Below are positions 1-8,228 of a stretch of DNA of 64,000 nt, one piece after another. This DNA is from Streptomyces tauricus. Its GTDB lineage: Bacteria > Actinomycetota > Actinomycetes > Streptomycetales > Streptomycetaceae. The stretch covers positions 62,001 to 126,000 of the forward strand of contig NZ_BMVY01000020.1 of NCBI RefSeq assembly GCF_014650955.1, written 5' to 3'. The notes below the pieces were generated by a model. That model was not told the DNA's origin and did not search any database. It saw only the letters and a list, made by a program, of their open reading frames with translations. Within the stretch, counting starts at the first letter, position 1; each line of letters starts with the position of its first letter. A program made the position numbers and the translations under genes.

Positions 1-1227
1 AACGTGAACCCGGCCAACCCGGTCATCGGCGTACGCTCCTTCGGCGCCGACCCCCAGGCCGTGGCGGACCTGGTCGCCGCCCAGGTGAAGGGCTATCAGG
101 GCGCCGGGGTCGCGGCCACCTCCAAGCACTTCCCGGGGCACGGCGACACCGAGACCGACAGCCACTACGGCTTCCCGGTCATCGAGCACACCGAGGCGCA
201 GTGGGCCGAGCTGGACGCGCCCCCGTTCAGGGCCGCGATCGCCGCCGGTATCGACTCGATCATGACCGCGCACATCATGGTCCCGGCGCTCGACCCGGCC
301 GGCGACCCGGCCACCCTCTCCCGCCCGATCCTCACCGGCATCCTGCGTGAACGGCTCGGCTACGACGGGGTCGTGGTGACGGACTCGCTCGGCATGGAGG
401 GCGTCCGCACGAAGTACGGCGACGACCGGGTACCCGTACTCGCCCTGAAGGCCGGTGTCGACCAGCTCCTCAACCCGCCGAAGCTGGACATCGCCTGGAA
501 CGCGGTCCTCCAGGCCGTCCGCGGCGGCGAGCTGACGGAGGCCCGCCTCGACGAATCGATCCTGCGCGTGCTGCGGCTGAAGGCGAAGCTGGGGCTGCTG
601 AAGGACCCGTACGTCACGGCGCGGGGCGTGGACCGTACCGTCGGCGTCCCGGCGCACCTCAAGGCCGCCGACCGTGTCGCCGAGCGGACGACCACCCTGC
701 TGGTGAACTCCGGCGGGCTGCTGCCGCTGTCCCGGCGTACGCACACGAAGGTGCTCGTCGTCGGCGCCGATCCGGCCTCGCCGTCGGGCACCACGGGCCC
801 GCCCACGACGGTCCTGGCGAACGCCCTCACCGAGCTGGGGTTCACCCCGACGGTGCTGTCCACGGGCACCGCGCCCTCGGCCGCGACCGTCGCGAAGGCC
901 GTCGCGGCGGCCCAGGAAGCGGACGCGGTGCTGGTGGGGACGTACAACGTCACCGCCGCCTCCGCTCAGCGCACCCTCGTGAACCAACTGCTCGCCACGG
1001 GCCGCCCGGTGGTCGCGCTCGCCATCCGAAACCCGTACGACGTGGCTCAACTGCCCGACGTCAAGGCCTACTTGGCGTCGTACTCGTGGACGGACGTCGA
1101 GCTGCGGGCCGCGGTACGGGTGCTCGCCGGGCGGGTCGGTCCGCGCGGCAGACTGCCGGTGCCGGTGCAGCGCGCGGACGATCCGGCGCGGGTGCTGTAT
1201 CCCGTGGGGCACGGTCTGACGTACTGA
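1..1227 (+). CDS. GH3 beta-N-acetylhexosaminidase, 5' end outside the window
   Basis: This is the C-terminal part of a glycoside hydrolase family 3 enzyme of the NagZ type, which releases N-acetylglucosamine from chito-oligosaccharides or cell-wall fragments. The reading frame is open from base 1, and the first residues (NVNPANPVIGVRSFG) lie inside the TIM barrel, so the GTG at 4 is not a real start. The motif KHFPGHGDTETDSH holds the His/Asp dyad typical of bacterial NagZ, and VVVTDSLGMEGV carries the aspartate nucleophile. The GH3 C-terminal domain follows from about residue 220. About 150-200 N-terminal residues, including any signal peptide, are missing from the window. Confidence 0.9.
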   Translation, partial: NVNPANPVIGVRSFGADPQAVADLVAAQVKGYQGAGVAATSKHFPGHGDTETDSHYGFPVIEHTEAQWAELDAPPFRAAIAAGIDSIMTAHIMVPALDPAGDPATLSRPILTGILRERLGYDGVVVTDSLGMEGVRTKYGDDRVPVLALKAGVDQLLNPPKLDIAWNAVLQAVRGGELTEARLDESILRVLRLKAKLGLLKDPYVTARGVDRTVGVPAHLKAADRVAERTTTLLVNSGGLLPLSRRTHTKVLVVGADPASPSGTTGPPTTVLANALTELGFTPTVLSTGTAPSAATVAKAVAAAQEADAVLVGTYNVTAASAQRTLVNQLLATGRPVVALAIRNPYDVAQLPDVKAYLASYSWTDVELRAAVRVLAGRVGPRGRLPVPVQRADDPARVLYPVGHGLTY

Positions 1228-1253
1228 GCCCGTGCACAGGGGCGCGCGCCCCG

Positions 1254-1328
1254 GCCAGGCGTACCGGGCCTACGACGTGCGCCCCTCCCCGCATCCCCAA
1301 GTGACGCAAAGCGCCCGGTACGCCTGGC
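1254..1328. repeat. Perfect 16-bp inverted repeat with 43-bp spacer
   Basis: GCCAGGCGTACCGGGC at 1254-1269 is the exact reverse complement of 1313-1328. The pair lies in the gap between the GH3 gene and the lipoprotein gene. As RNA it would form a long stem with a 43-nt loop. It could be a terminator-like structure for the GH3 transcript, a 5' UTR element of the lipoprotein gene, or the ends of a tiny decayed element. Confidence 0.75.
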
Positions 1329-1380
1329 GGGGTCCGCCCCGGCGGGTCACGCTGGGCTGGGGATGATCGGGGGAGGTGCC

Positions 1381-2139
1381 ATGCGCGACGCACGGAGCGC
1401 GGGCGCACGCGGTACGGGAGCACACGGTACGGGCGCGCACCGCACGGGGTCCGTCGGCGCGACGGCGGCGCCGCCGCACGCCCTGGTACGCACCCTGCTG
1501 TGCGCGCCGCTGCTGGCGCTGGTGGTCACGGCGGCTCTCACGGTGGCTCTCGCGGGGTGCCAGCAGTCGTCCGGTGACGGTGACGGGGACCGTGACGGTG
1601 ACGGCGAAGGGCGGCCGACGGCTTCCGCCCCGGCACCGACCCGGGCCTCGGGATACGGCGTGGTGTTCCTCGGGATCGACGAGTGCAGTTCGTTCGGGCG
1701 CGAGTCGTTCACCGAGGTGCCGTGCACCAGCGAGCGGGCGGCGGCGCGCGTGATCGCGCGGTACGACGGCAGGGCGGGCGAGGGGCAGCCCTGTCCCGCC
1801 ACCACGGACTTCGTGCTGCACATCAGCGAGCAGAAGCCCTCCGCCGACGAGGACGGCGACGGCGCGGTCCCGCAGGGCTACGCCTGTATGCGCAATCTGG
1901 AGCCCCCGCACCCGGGCGACCCGGGCGGCGGCGGAGGCCCCCGCACGATCGTCGGCGACTGCGTCTACAGCGCGGGAGCGGGCGAGGTCCGCGAGACCGC
2001 GTGCGACAGCACGGCTGAGAAAAACCCCGAGTACAAGGTGACCGAGGCCGTGGAGCGGCGCTCCGACTGCCCCGCGTCCGCCGAGCTGTACGTCCAGCTC
2101 GGCGGACCGCGGCCGGTGGGCTGCGCCCGCCCGTTGTAG
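1381..2139 (+). CDS. Putative lipoprotein of unknown function
   Basis: A 252-residue protein with a long Arg/Gly/Thr-rich N region, a hydrophobic core (about residues 35-55) and a lipobox ending LAGC, so it is probably a membrane-anchored lipoprotein exported to the cell surface. An Asp/Gly-rich linker follows the cysteine. The mature part contains several cysteines (for example IDECSSFG, VPCTSE, GQPCPAT, GDCVYS, SDCPAS) and probably forms disulfides. I chose the ATG at 1381 because GGGGGAGG at 1369-1376 is well placed for it. The in-frame ATG at 1363 would put this Shine-Dalgarno inside the gene. I recognise no enzyme motif. It converges on the S37 peptidase gene. Confidence 0.75.
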   Translation: MRDARSAGARGTGAHGTGAHRTGSVGATAAPPHALVRTLLCAPLLALVVTAALTVALAGCQQSSGDGDGDRDGDGEGRPTASAPAPTRASGYGVVFLGIDECSSFGRESFTEVPCTSERAAARVIARYDGRAGEGQPCPATTDFVLHISEQKPSADEDGDGAVPQGYACMRNLEPPHPGDPGGGGGPRTIVGDCVYSAGAGEVRETACDSTAEKNPEYKVTEAVERRSDCPASAELYVQLGGPRPVGCARPL

Positions 2140-2182
2140 CCCGGGGCCAGGCGGCCCGGGGGCTCGACGGACGGGCGCGGCA

Positions 2183-2207
2183 CCGGCGGCACGACAGGTG
2201 CCGCCGG
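2183..2207. terminator. Bidirectional hairpin between convergent genes
   Basis: CCGGCGGCAC and GTGCCGCCGG form a perfect 10-bp stem around a 5-nt loop, between the stop of the lipoprotein gene and the stop of the opposing peptidase gene. It has no U-tract, as is usual in Streptomyces. Confidence 0.7.
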
Positions 2208-2215
2208 GTGGGAGG

Positions 2216-3667
2216 CTACGGACGGAGCTGGCGCTCGACCGTGCGCTTGTCCAGCTTCGAGTCGTACTTGGCCAGCGGCTTCGCCTTCTCCGGGTCCGCC
2301 TGGACTGCGGCCGTGGCGACGCCCGCCCACTCCAGGATGCGGGCCGTGGCGAGCGCCTTCTGGTCGGGTACGAGACCCGCGACGTTGGCGCCGTGGTTCA
2401 GGCCCGGGGCCGTGAAGACGTACGAGTCACGGGCACCCTTGCCGAGGCGGAACGGCTCGGCGCCCCACGGGTCGTTCTGCCCGTACACGAACAGCATCTG
2501 CTTCGCGTTGTGCTTGACCCAGCTGTCGACGTCACGCATGACACCGGGCTGGAACTTCATGTCGATGTCGCGCGGCACGAAGTTCCGCGGCGGCTGGTAG
2601 CCGTAGCGGATGTACTTCTTCTCGATGTGCGGGAAGTTGATCGTCGGCGCGCCGAGCTGCGTGCCCGCCTGGTAGTAGTACGGCGTGTAGGGCGACAGGC
2701 CCTGGTCCGTGTAGAACGAGAAGCCGGAGATCGTGTCGATCGACGTCCAGATCTCGTCGTCCGTGGCGTTCTTCGCGTCCGCCGGGATGGTGTCGCAGTC
2801 GGCGAGCAGGCTGTACTGCCAGAAGCCCCACACGTAGTCGAGGACGACCGCCTCGTACGCCTTGTCCAGGCTGCCGATGGTGTTGAAGGTGTAGCCCTCG
2901 GCGGCGGCCACCTCCTTGTACTTCTTCTCCAGCGCGGTACGGCGGACCAGCGCCTCGCGCTGCACCGCGTTCAGCCGGGTGCGGCACTCCTTGGTGCCGA
3001 CCTTGGCGAAGAACCGGTCGTACGCCGAGTCCTCCTTGTTCACCACGTCGTTGGGGGCGACGTACGCGACGACGCCGTCCATGTCACGCGGGTAGAAGCG
3101 CTCGAAGTAGGTGGCGGTCATGCCGCCCTTCGAACCGCCGGTGGAGACCCACTTCTTGTCGTAGACGGGCTTGAGCGCCTTGAAGATGCGGTGCTGGTCG
3201 CTGGCCGCCTGCCAGATGTCGAGCTTCGACCAGTCGGCCGGCGCGGGCCGCGACGGGGTGAAGTAGCGGTACTCCATGGAGACCTGGTTGCCGTCCACGA
3301 TCTGGGTCGGCTCGCGGCGGCTCGGGGTCGTGGAGACGTTGTAGCCGCCGGTGTAGAAGACCGTCGGGCGGGCGGTGTCCTTGTGCAGCACGGTGATGCG
3401 CTGCTGGAAGGTGCCCTTGGACGGGTGCCGGTGGTCGACCGGCTGGGTGTAGTTGAGGACGAAGAAGCGGTAGCCCGTGTAGGGCTTCTCCTCGATCAGG
3501 CTCATGCCCGGTATCGCGAGGAGGCGGTCCTTGATGTCCGCCGACTCGTCCGTGACGAGGTTGGTTGCGGTGGCGGCGTCCGGCTGGGCGGCGGTGGCCG
3601 CCCCGGCCGTGCTCACGGTGCCTATGAGCACCGTGAGAGACAGCAGCCATCTGAGCGTCTTGCGCAT
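2216..3667 (-). CDS. Secreted S37-family tripeptidyl aminopeptidase
   Basis: A 483-residue serine peptidase of family S37 (PS-10), like the prolyl tri/tetrapeptidyl aminopeptidases of Streptomyces that trim extracellular peptides from the N terminus. A typical Sec signal peptide covers residues 1-27 (RKTLRW, hydrophobic core, cut near AATA-AQP). The nucleophile serine lies in GGSKGGMT, the probable acid in GQNDPWG and the histidine in GLNHGA, which is the alpha/beta-hydrolase order. The ATG at 3667 is preceded by AGGGGAGA at good spacing. The length matches the family. It is a single-gene unit converging on the lipoprotein gene. Confidence 0.88.
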   Translation of the reverse strand: MRKTLRWLLSLTVLIGTVSTAGAATAAQPDAATATNLVTDESADIKDRLLAIPGMSLIEEKPYTGYRFFVLNYTQPVDHRHPSKGTFQQRITVLHKDTARPTVFYTGGYNVSTTPSRREPTQIVDGNQVSMEYRYFTPSRPAPADWSKLDIWQAASDQHRIFKALKPVYDKKWVSTGGSKGGMTATYFERFYPRDMDGVVAYVAPNDVVNKEDSAYDRFFAKVGTKECRTRLNAVQREALVRRTALEKKYKEVAAAEGYTFNTIGSLDKAYEAVVLDYVWGFWQYSLLADCDTIPADAKNATDDEIWTSIDTISGFSFYTDQGLSPYTPYYYQAGTQLGAPTINFPHIEKKYIRYGYQPPRNFVPRDIDMKFQPGVMRDVDSWVKHNAKQMLFVYGQNDPWGAEPFRLGKGARDSYVFTAPGLNHGANVAGLVPDQKALATARILEWAGVATAAVQADPEKAKPLAKYDSKLDKRTVERQLRP

Positions 3668-3783
3668 GCGTTCTCCCCTGAATACGCAGATGTCCGCCGG
3701 AACTTAGCTCAGCAACAGCTGCCACACCAGGGGATGTTCAGGGCATTCCGAACAAGTCATGAATAGGTCACCGGACAAGTCGG

Positions 3784-3811
3784 GTGTCAGGTGTCAGGTG
3801 TCAGGTGTCAG
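3784..3811. repeat. Four tandem copies of GTGTCAG
   Basis: Four exact 7-bp copies run head to tail. The last copy supplies the stop codon (TCA on this strand, TGA on the minus strand) of the small secreted protein gene at 3808-4197. Such short tandem repeats are slippage-prone, but changes in copy number would fall after the stop. Confidence 0.9.
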
Positions 3812-4197
3812 CAGAGGATCCAGCCCGTGCTGACCGAGCCCGAGCCGACCGCCCCCTTGATCCGGACGCAGCGGTGGCCCGCGTGCACCCGCACCGGACC
3901 CGCGTACCGCACGAACCGGCCCGCGTTCGGTACCCGCTCGCTCCCCCGGGCCTGCACGCTCACCATCATGTAGCGGCGGGCGCCCACCTTCTTGGGGTAC
4001 GTCACCGCGCACACGTAACCGCGCTTCTTGTGGACGTCCACATGGCCGGTGGAGAAGGGCAGCGTGCGCACCTTCCGCCCGGCGCACGGTGACGCCGCCG
4101 AGGCCTCGCCCGCCGGGCCCGCGAGTGCCAGCAGCCCGGACGCCGTCAGCACGGCGGTGCCGAGCGTGAGGCGTCGGCGTATCGCGCCCAAATCCAC
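3808..4197 (-). CDS. Small secreted Cys-containing protein, unknown function
   Basis: A 129-residue protein with an N-terminal signal peptide (RRRLTLGTAVLTASGLLALA, cleavage near ASA-ASP) and a basic mature part of about 95 residues. It has four cysteines (SPC, GYVCA, HRCV, final WILC), enough for two disulfides, and it ends in cysteine. The GTG start has GGAGGG six bases upstream. I recognise no family. The size, basic charge and even cysteine count suggest a small stable extracellular or wall-associated protein. It stands alone between the S37 peptidase and the ABC exporter. Confidence 0.72.
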   Translation of the reverse strand: MDLGAIRRRLTLGTAVLTASGLLALAGPAGEASAASPCAGRKVRTLPFSTGHVDVHKKRGYVCAVTYPKKVGARRYMMVSVQARGSERVPNAGRFVRYAGPVRVHAGHRCVRIKGAVGSGSVSTGWILC

Positions 4198-4228
4198 TGG
4201 TGTCCCTCCACGGCCCCCGGCGACTGAC

Positions 4229-4397
4229 GTACTGCTGTGGCGTACTGGTTCGGCGTACTGCTGTGTCGTACTGACGTACTGCTGTACGGACGCATGGCGT
4301 ACGCCGAACGGTTGCCCTACCCGTCGGTTGCGGCTTTTCTGCGTGTTCGCGCCGGTCTTTTCTACGCGTCCACGGCGGCCTTTTCCGCGTGTTCGCG
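4229..4397. repeat. Short tandem/direct repeats upstream of the small secreted protein gene
   Basis: GTACTG occurs at 4229, 4242, 4255, 4268 and 4276, so four copies keep an exact 13-bp period, just upstream of the secreted-protein start at 4197. Further along, CTTTTCNGCGTGTTCGCG occurs twice, at 4334 and 4380. The rest of the gap to the ABC gene holds no gene I can support. The 13-bp phasing could bind a regulator or reflect local slippage. Confidence 0.7.
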
Positions 4398-4401
4398 TCG
4401 G

Positions 4402-7400
4402 TCAGTTCGCGGTGCCGACCGGGTCCGGCTCCCCCACGAACGTCCGCCACAGCCGCGCGTACCGGCCGCCCCGCGCGAGCAGTTCGTCGTGCGTGCCGTC
4501 CTCCGCGACCCGGCCGTCGGCCATCACCACCACCCGGTCCGCGCGGGCGGCCGTGGTCAGCCGGTGGGCGACGACCAGGGTGGTGCGGCGGCCCGCGATG
4601 CGGTCGGTGGCCTGGTTGACCTGGGCCTCGGTGGCCAGGTCGAGCGCGGCCGTGGCCTCGTCGAGGAGCAGGATGTCCGGGTCGACCAGCTCGGCGCGGG
4701 CCAGCGCGATCAGCTGGCGCTGTCCGGCGGAGAGGTTGCGGCCCCGTTCGGCGACCTCGTGGAGGTAACCGCCGTCCAGGGTGGCGATCATGTCGTGGGC
4801 GCCGACCGCGCGGGCCGCCGCCTCCACCTCCGCGTCCGTGGCGTCCGGGCGGCCGTACGCGATGGCGTCCCGGACGGTGCCCTGGAAGAGGTACGCCTCC
4901 TGCGGGACGACACCGAGGCGGTGCCGGTACGAGGTCAGGTCGAGCGAGCGCAGATCCGTACCGTCGACCGTGACCCGGCCGCCGGTCGGGTCGTAGAAGC
5001 GGGCGACCAGCTTCACCAGGGTCGACTTGCCCGCGCCGGTCTCGCCGACGAACGCGACGGTCTGCCCGGCGGGGATGCTCAGCCGCACCCCGCTGAGCGC
5101 CTCCTCCGCCTCGTCGTCCGCCTCCCCGGCGGGCTTGTACGCGAAGTCGACGTCCTCGAAGGCGATCTCCCCGCGCAGGGACAGCACCTCAAGAGGCTCG
5201 GCGGCGGCCTTCGTCGACGTCGGCTCCTGGAGCAGCTCCTGGATCCGGCCGAGGGAGACGGTCGCCTGCTGATAGCCGTCGAAGACCTGCGAGAGCTGCT
5301 GCACGGGGGCGAAGAACAGGTCGATGTAGAGGAGGTACGCCACCAGCGCGCCGGTGGTGAGGGTGCCCGCGTCGACGCGTCCCGCGCCCACCACGAGCAC
5401 GGCGGCGGCGGCCACCGAGGACAGCAGCTGCACGAACGGGAAGTAGATGGAGATCAGCCACTGCCCGCGGATACGCGCCTGACGGTAGCTGTCGCTGCCC
5501 TCCGCGAAGCGCCGGCCGCCCGAACCCTCGCGGCGGAACGCCTGGAGGATCCGCAGCCCCGACACCGACTCCTGGAGGTCCGCGTTCACCACGGACACCC
5601 GCTCACGGGCCAGCTCGTACGCCTTCACGCTGGAGCGGCGGAAGAAGAACGTGCCGATGATCAGCGGCGGCAGCGTCAGGAAGACGACGAGCGCGAGCTG
5701 TACGTCGATCACGAGCAGCGCGGCCATGATGCCGAAGAAGGTGACGACCGAGACGAAGGCGGTGACCAGACCGGTCTGGAGGAAGGTGGACAGCGCGTCC
5801 ACGTCCGTCGTCATCCGGGTCATGATCCGGCCGGTCAGCTCCCGCTCGTAGTAGTCGAGCCCGAGCCGCTGGAGCTGCGCGAAGATCTTCAGCCGGAGCG
5901 AGTACAGGACCCGTTCGCCGGTGCGGCCGGTCATCCGGGTCTCGCCGATCTGGGCCGTCCACTGGACGAGCACGCTGATCAGCGCGATCACCGAGGCCGC
6001 CCACACCCCGCCGAGGGCCATCTCGGAGACGCCCTCGTCGATGCCGTGCCGGATCAGGACCGGCAGCAGCAGACCCATGCCCGCGTCGACGGCGACCAGG
6101 CCGAGACTGACGAGCAGCGGGAGCCCGAAGCCCCGCAGCAGGCGCCGCAGCCCGTAGGACTCCTCCGGGGTGACCGCGCGCGCCTCGTCGATGGCGGGGG
6201 TGTCGGTGGCGGGCGGCAGGGCGTCGACCTGGGCGAGCAGGTCGGGGGTGGCGGGCATACCGGCCAGCGCGGTGTCCTTGGGTTCGCGGTCGCCGGTCCA
6301 CAGATGCGGGGTGACCCCGCGCTCGGCGTCGAACTCCGCGTCCAGTTCGTCCCGTACGGACGTGTCCTCGGGCGGACAGGAGGGTGTGGTGTGACCCGCG
6401 GAGACCCCGCCCAGCTCGTCCGGGTCGGTGAGCAGGCGGCGGTAGAGCGCCGAGCGCCCGGTCAGCTCCTCGTGGGTGCCGATGTCGGCGAGGCGGCCGT
6501 CTTCGAGGACGGCGATGCGGTCGGCGAGGTTCAGGGTGGAGCGGCGGTGCGCTATGAGGAGCGTCGTGCGGCCCGCCATGACCCCGCGCAGGGCCTCGTG
6601 GATCTCGTGCTCGACGCGCGCGTCGACCGCCGAGGTGGCGTCGTCGAGGACCAGCAGGCGCGGGTCGGTGAGGATCGCGCGGGCCAGGGCCACGCGCTGG
6701 CGCTGGCCGCCGGAGAGGGTGAGGCCGTGCTCGCCGACCTTGGTGTCGTAGCCGTCGGGCAGCGCGGAGATGAAGCCGTGCGCCTGGGCGGCCCGGGCGG
6801 CGGTCTCGATCTCCTCGCGGGTGGCCTCGGGGCGGCCGTACGCGATGTTGGACTCGACGGTGTCCGAGAAGAGGAAGGAGTCCTCGGGGACGAGCCCGAT
6901 CGCGGCCCGCAGCGAGTCGAGCGTCAGCTCGCGCACGTCGAGGCCGCCGATGAGGACCGCGCCGCCGGTCACGTCGTAGAAGCGGGGCAGGAGCAGGGAG
7001 ACCGTGGACTTGCCGGAGCCGGAGGAGCCGACCACGGCGAGGGTCTCGCCGGAGCGGATCTCGAAGCTGAGGCCGTCCAGGACCGGGCGGTCGTCGTCGT
7101 AGGCGAAGGACACGCCGTCGAACTCGACGGTCGCGGGCGCGTCGGCCGGCAGGTCCTTCGTGCCGTCCTCCATCGACGGCCGGGTGTCGATCAGCTCCAG
7201 GACGCGTTCGGCGCCGGCGCGGGCCTGCTGGCCGACGGTGAGGACCATCGCGAGCATGCGCACGGGCCCCACGAGCTGGGCGAGATAGGAGGAGAAGGCG
7301 ACGAACGTACCGAGGGTGACCTCGCCCTTCACCGCCAGCCAGCCGCCGAGCGCCAGCATGGCGACCTGGCCGAGCGCCGGAACGGCTTGCAGGGCCGGGG

Positions 7401-8133
7401 TGTACTTGGAATTGAGCCGGATGGTGCGCATCCGCCCCGCGAAGAGGCGGCGCCCGATCTCCCTGAGCTTGCCGGTCTCCTGGTCCTCCTGCCCGAAGCC
7501 CTTCACCACCCGTACGCCGCTGACGGCGCCGTCGACGACCCCGGCCACCGCGGCGGCCTGCGCCTGCGCGTACCAGGTCGCCGGGTGCAGCTTGGAGCGG
7601 CTGCGCCGGGCGATGAACCAGAGGGCGGGGGCGACGGCCAGGGCGACGAGGGTGAGCGGGAGCGACAGCCAGGCCATGATCCCCAGCGAGATCAGGAAGA
7701 GGAGGACGTTCCCGACGGTCATCGGGAGCATGAAGAGCAGGCCCTGGATGAGCTGGAGGTCGCTGGTCGCGCGGCCCACCACCTGCCCGGTCGACAGCTC
7801 GTCCTGACGCCTGCCGTCGAGGCGGACGATCGTCTCGTACATGTCCGTACGCAGGTCGTGCTGGACGTCGAGCGCGAGCCGGCCGCCGTAGTAGCGGCGG
7901 ATGTAGGTGAGGACGTAGACGAGGACACCGGCACCGAGGAGCGCGCCGGCCCAGGGGGCCATGTCGCGGCTGTGGTCCCCCACGACGTCGTCGATGATCA
8001 CCTTGGTGATCAGCGGCACGACGGCCATCACGGCCATACCGGCGAGCGAGGCGCCCAGCGAGAGCACGACGTCCTTCGGGTACCGCCAGGCGTACCCGGC
8101 CAGCCGCCGTGCCCATCCCCGCTGCGTTGTCAC
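4402..8133 (-). CDS. Fused ABC exporter with two TMD-NBD halves, heterodimer-like
   Basis: About 1243 residues with the order TMD1-NBD1-TMD2-NBD2 in one chain, a fusion of what is normally a heterodimeric multidrug-type exporter (ABCB-like fold). NBD1 has Walker A VVGSSGSGKST, signature LSGGQRQR, Walker B LLVLDDATSAVD and H-loop IAHRRST. NBD2 has Walker A VGETGAGKST, signature LSAGQRQ, Walker B ILLLDEATAALD and H-loop VAHRLTT. NBD1 has Asp for the catalytic Glu and NBD2 has LSAGQ, so one ATP site looks degenerate. I prefer the GTG at 8133 (VTTQRGWARRL), with GGAAGG eight bases upstream, over a GTG at 8196 with no clear Shine-Dalgarno. Substrate unknown. It lies downstream of and codirectional with the esterase-like-phytase gene. 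Confidence 0.9.
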   Translation of the reverse strand: MTTQRGWARRLAGYAWRYPKDVVLSLGASLAGMAVMAVVPLITKVIIDDVVGDHSRDMAPWAGALLGAGVLVYVLTYIRRYYGGRLALDVQHDLRTDMYETIVRLDGRRQDELSTGQVVGRATSDLQLIQGLLFMLPMTVGNVLLFLISLGIMAWLSLPLTLVALAVAPALWFIARRSRSKLHPATWYAQAQAAAVAGVVDGAVSGVRVVKGFGQEDQETGKLREIGRRLFAGRMRTIRLNSKYTPALQAVPALGQVAMLALGGWLAVKGEVTLGTFVAFSSYLAQLVGPVRMLAMVLTVGQQARAGAERVLELIDTRPSMEDGTKDLPADAPATVEFDGVSFAYDDDRPVLDGLSFEIRSGETLAVVGSSGSGKSTVSLLLPRFYDVTGGAVLIGGLDVRELTLDSLRAAIGLVPEDSFLFSDTVESNIAYGRPEATREEIETAARAAQAHGFISALPDGYDTKVGEHGLTLSGGQRQRVALARAILTDPRLLVLDDATSAVDARVEHEIHEALRGVMAGRTTLLIAHRRSTLNLADRIAVLEDGRLADIGTHEELTGRSALYRRLLTDPDELGGVSAGHTTPSCPPEDTSVRDELDAEFDAERGVTPHLWTGDREPKDTALAGMPATPDLLAQVDALPPATDTPAIDEARAVTPEESYGLRRLLRGFGLPLLVSLGLVAVDAGMGLLLPVLIRHGIDEGVSEMALGGVWAASVIALISVLVQWTAQIGETRMTGRTGERVLYSLRLKIFAQLQRLGLDYYERELTGRIMTRMTTDVDALSTFLQTGLVTAFVSVVTFFGIMAALLVIDVQLALVVFLTLPPLIIGTFFFRRSSVKAYELARERVSVVNADLQESVSGLRILQAFRREGSGGRRFAEGSDSYRQARIRGQWLISIYFPFVQLLSSVAAAAVLVVGAGRVDAGTLTTGALVAYLLYIDLFFAPVQQLSQVFDGYQQATVSLGRIQELLQEPTSTKAAAEPLEVLSLRGEIAFEDVDFAYKPAGEADDEAEEALSGVRLSIPAGQTVAFVGETGAGKSTLVKLVARFYDPTGGRVTVDGTDLRSLDLTSYRHRLGVVPQEAYLFQGTVRDAIAYGRPDATDAEVEAAARAVGAHDMIATLDGGYLHEVAERGRNLSAGQRQLIALARAELVDPDILLLDEATAALDLATEAQVNQATDRIAGRRTTLVVAHRLTTAARADRVVVMADGRVAEDGTHDELLARGGRYARLWRTFVGEPDPVGTAN

Positions 8134-8228
8134 TCCTGGTGCCTTCCCGTCCGTCGGCCGGTCGGCCGGTCCTGATCGTCCGGAAGGCACCAACACGGAT
8201 CGAAGCGGATTTCATCCCTCCGCAACAA

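Noticed and set aside
2198..3766. Long plus-strand frame opposite the S37 peptidase
   Set aside because: It is a shadow of the real gene: no motifs, biased composition and no start signal.
4237..8175. Very long open frame on the plus strand opposite the ABC exporter
   Set aside because: It has no domain, is rich in Arg/Val/Gly/Asp as expected from the complementary strand of a GC-rich gene, and the minus-strand frame has clear ABC motifs.
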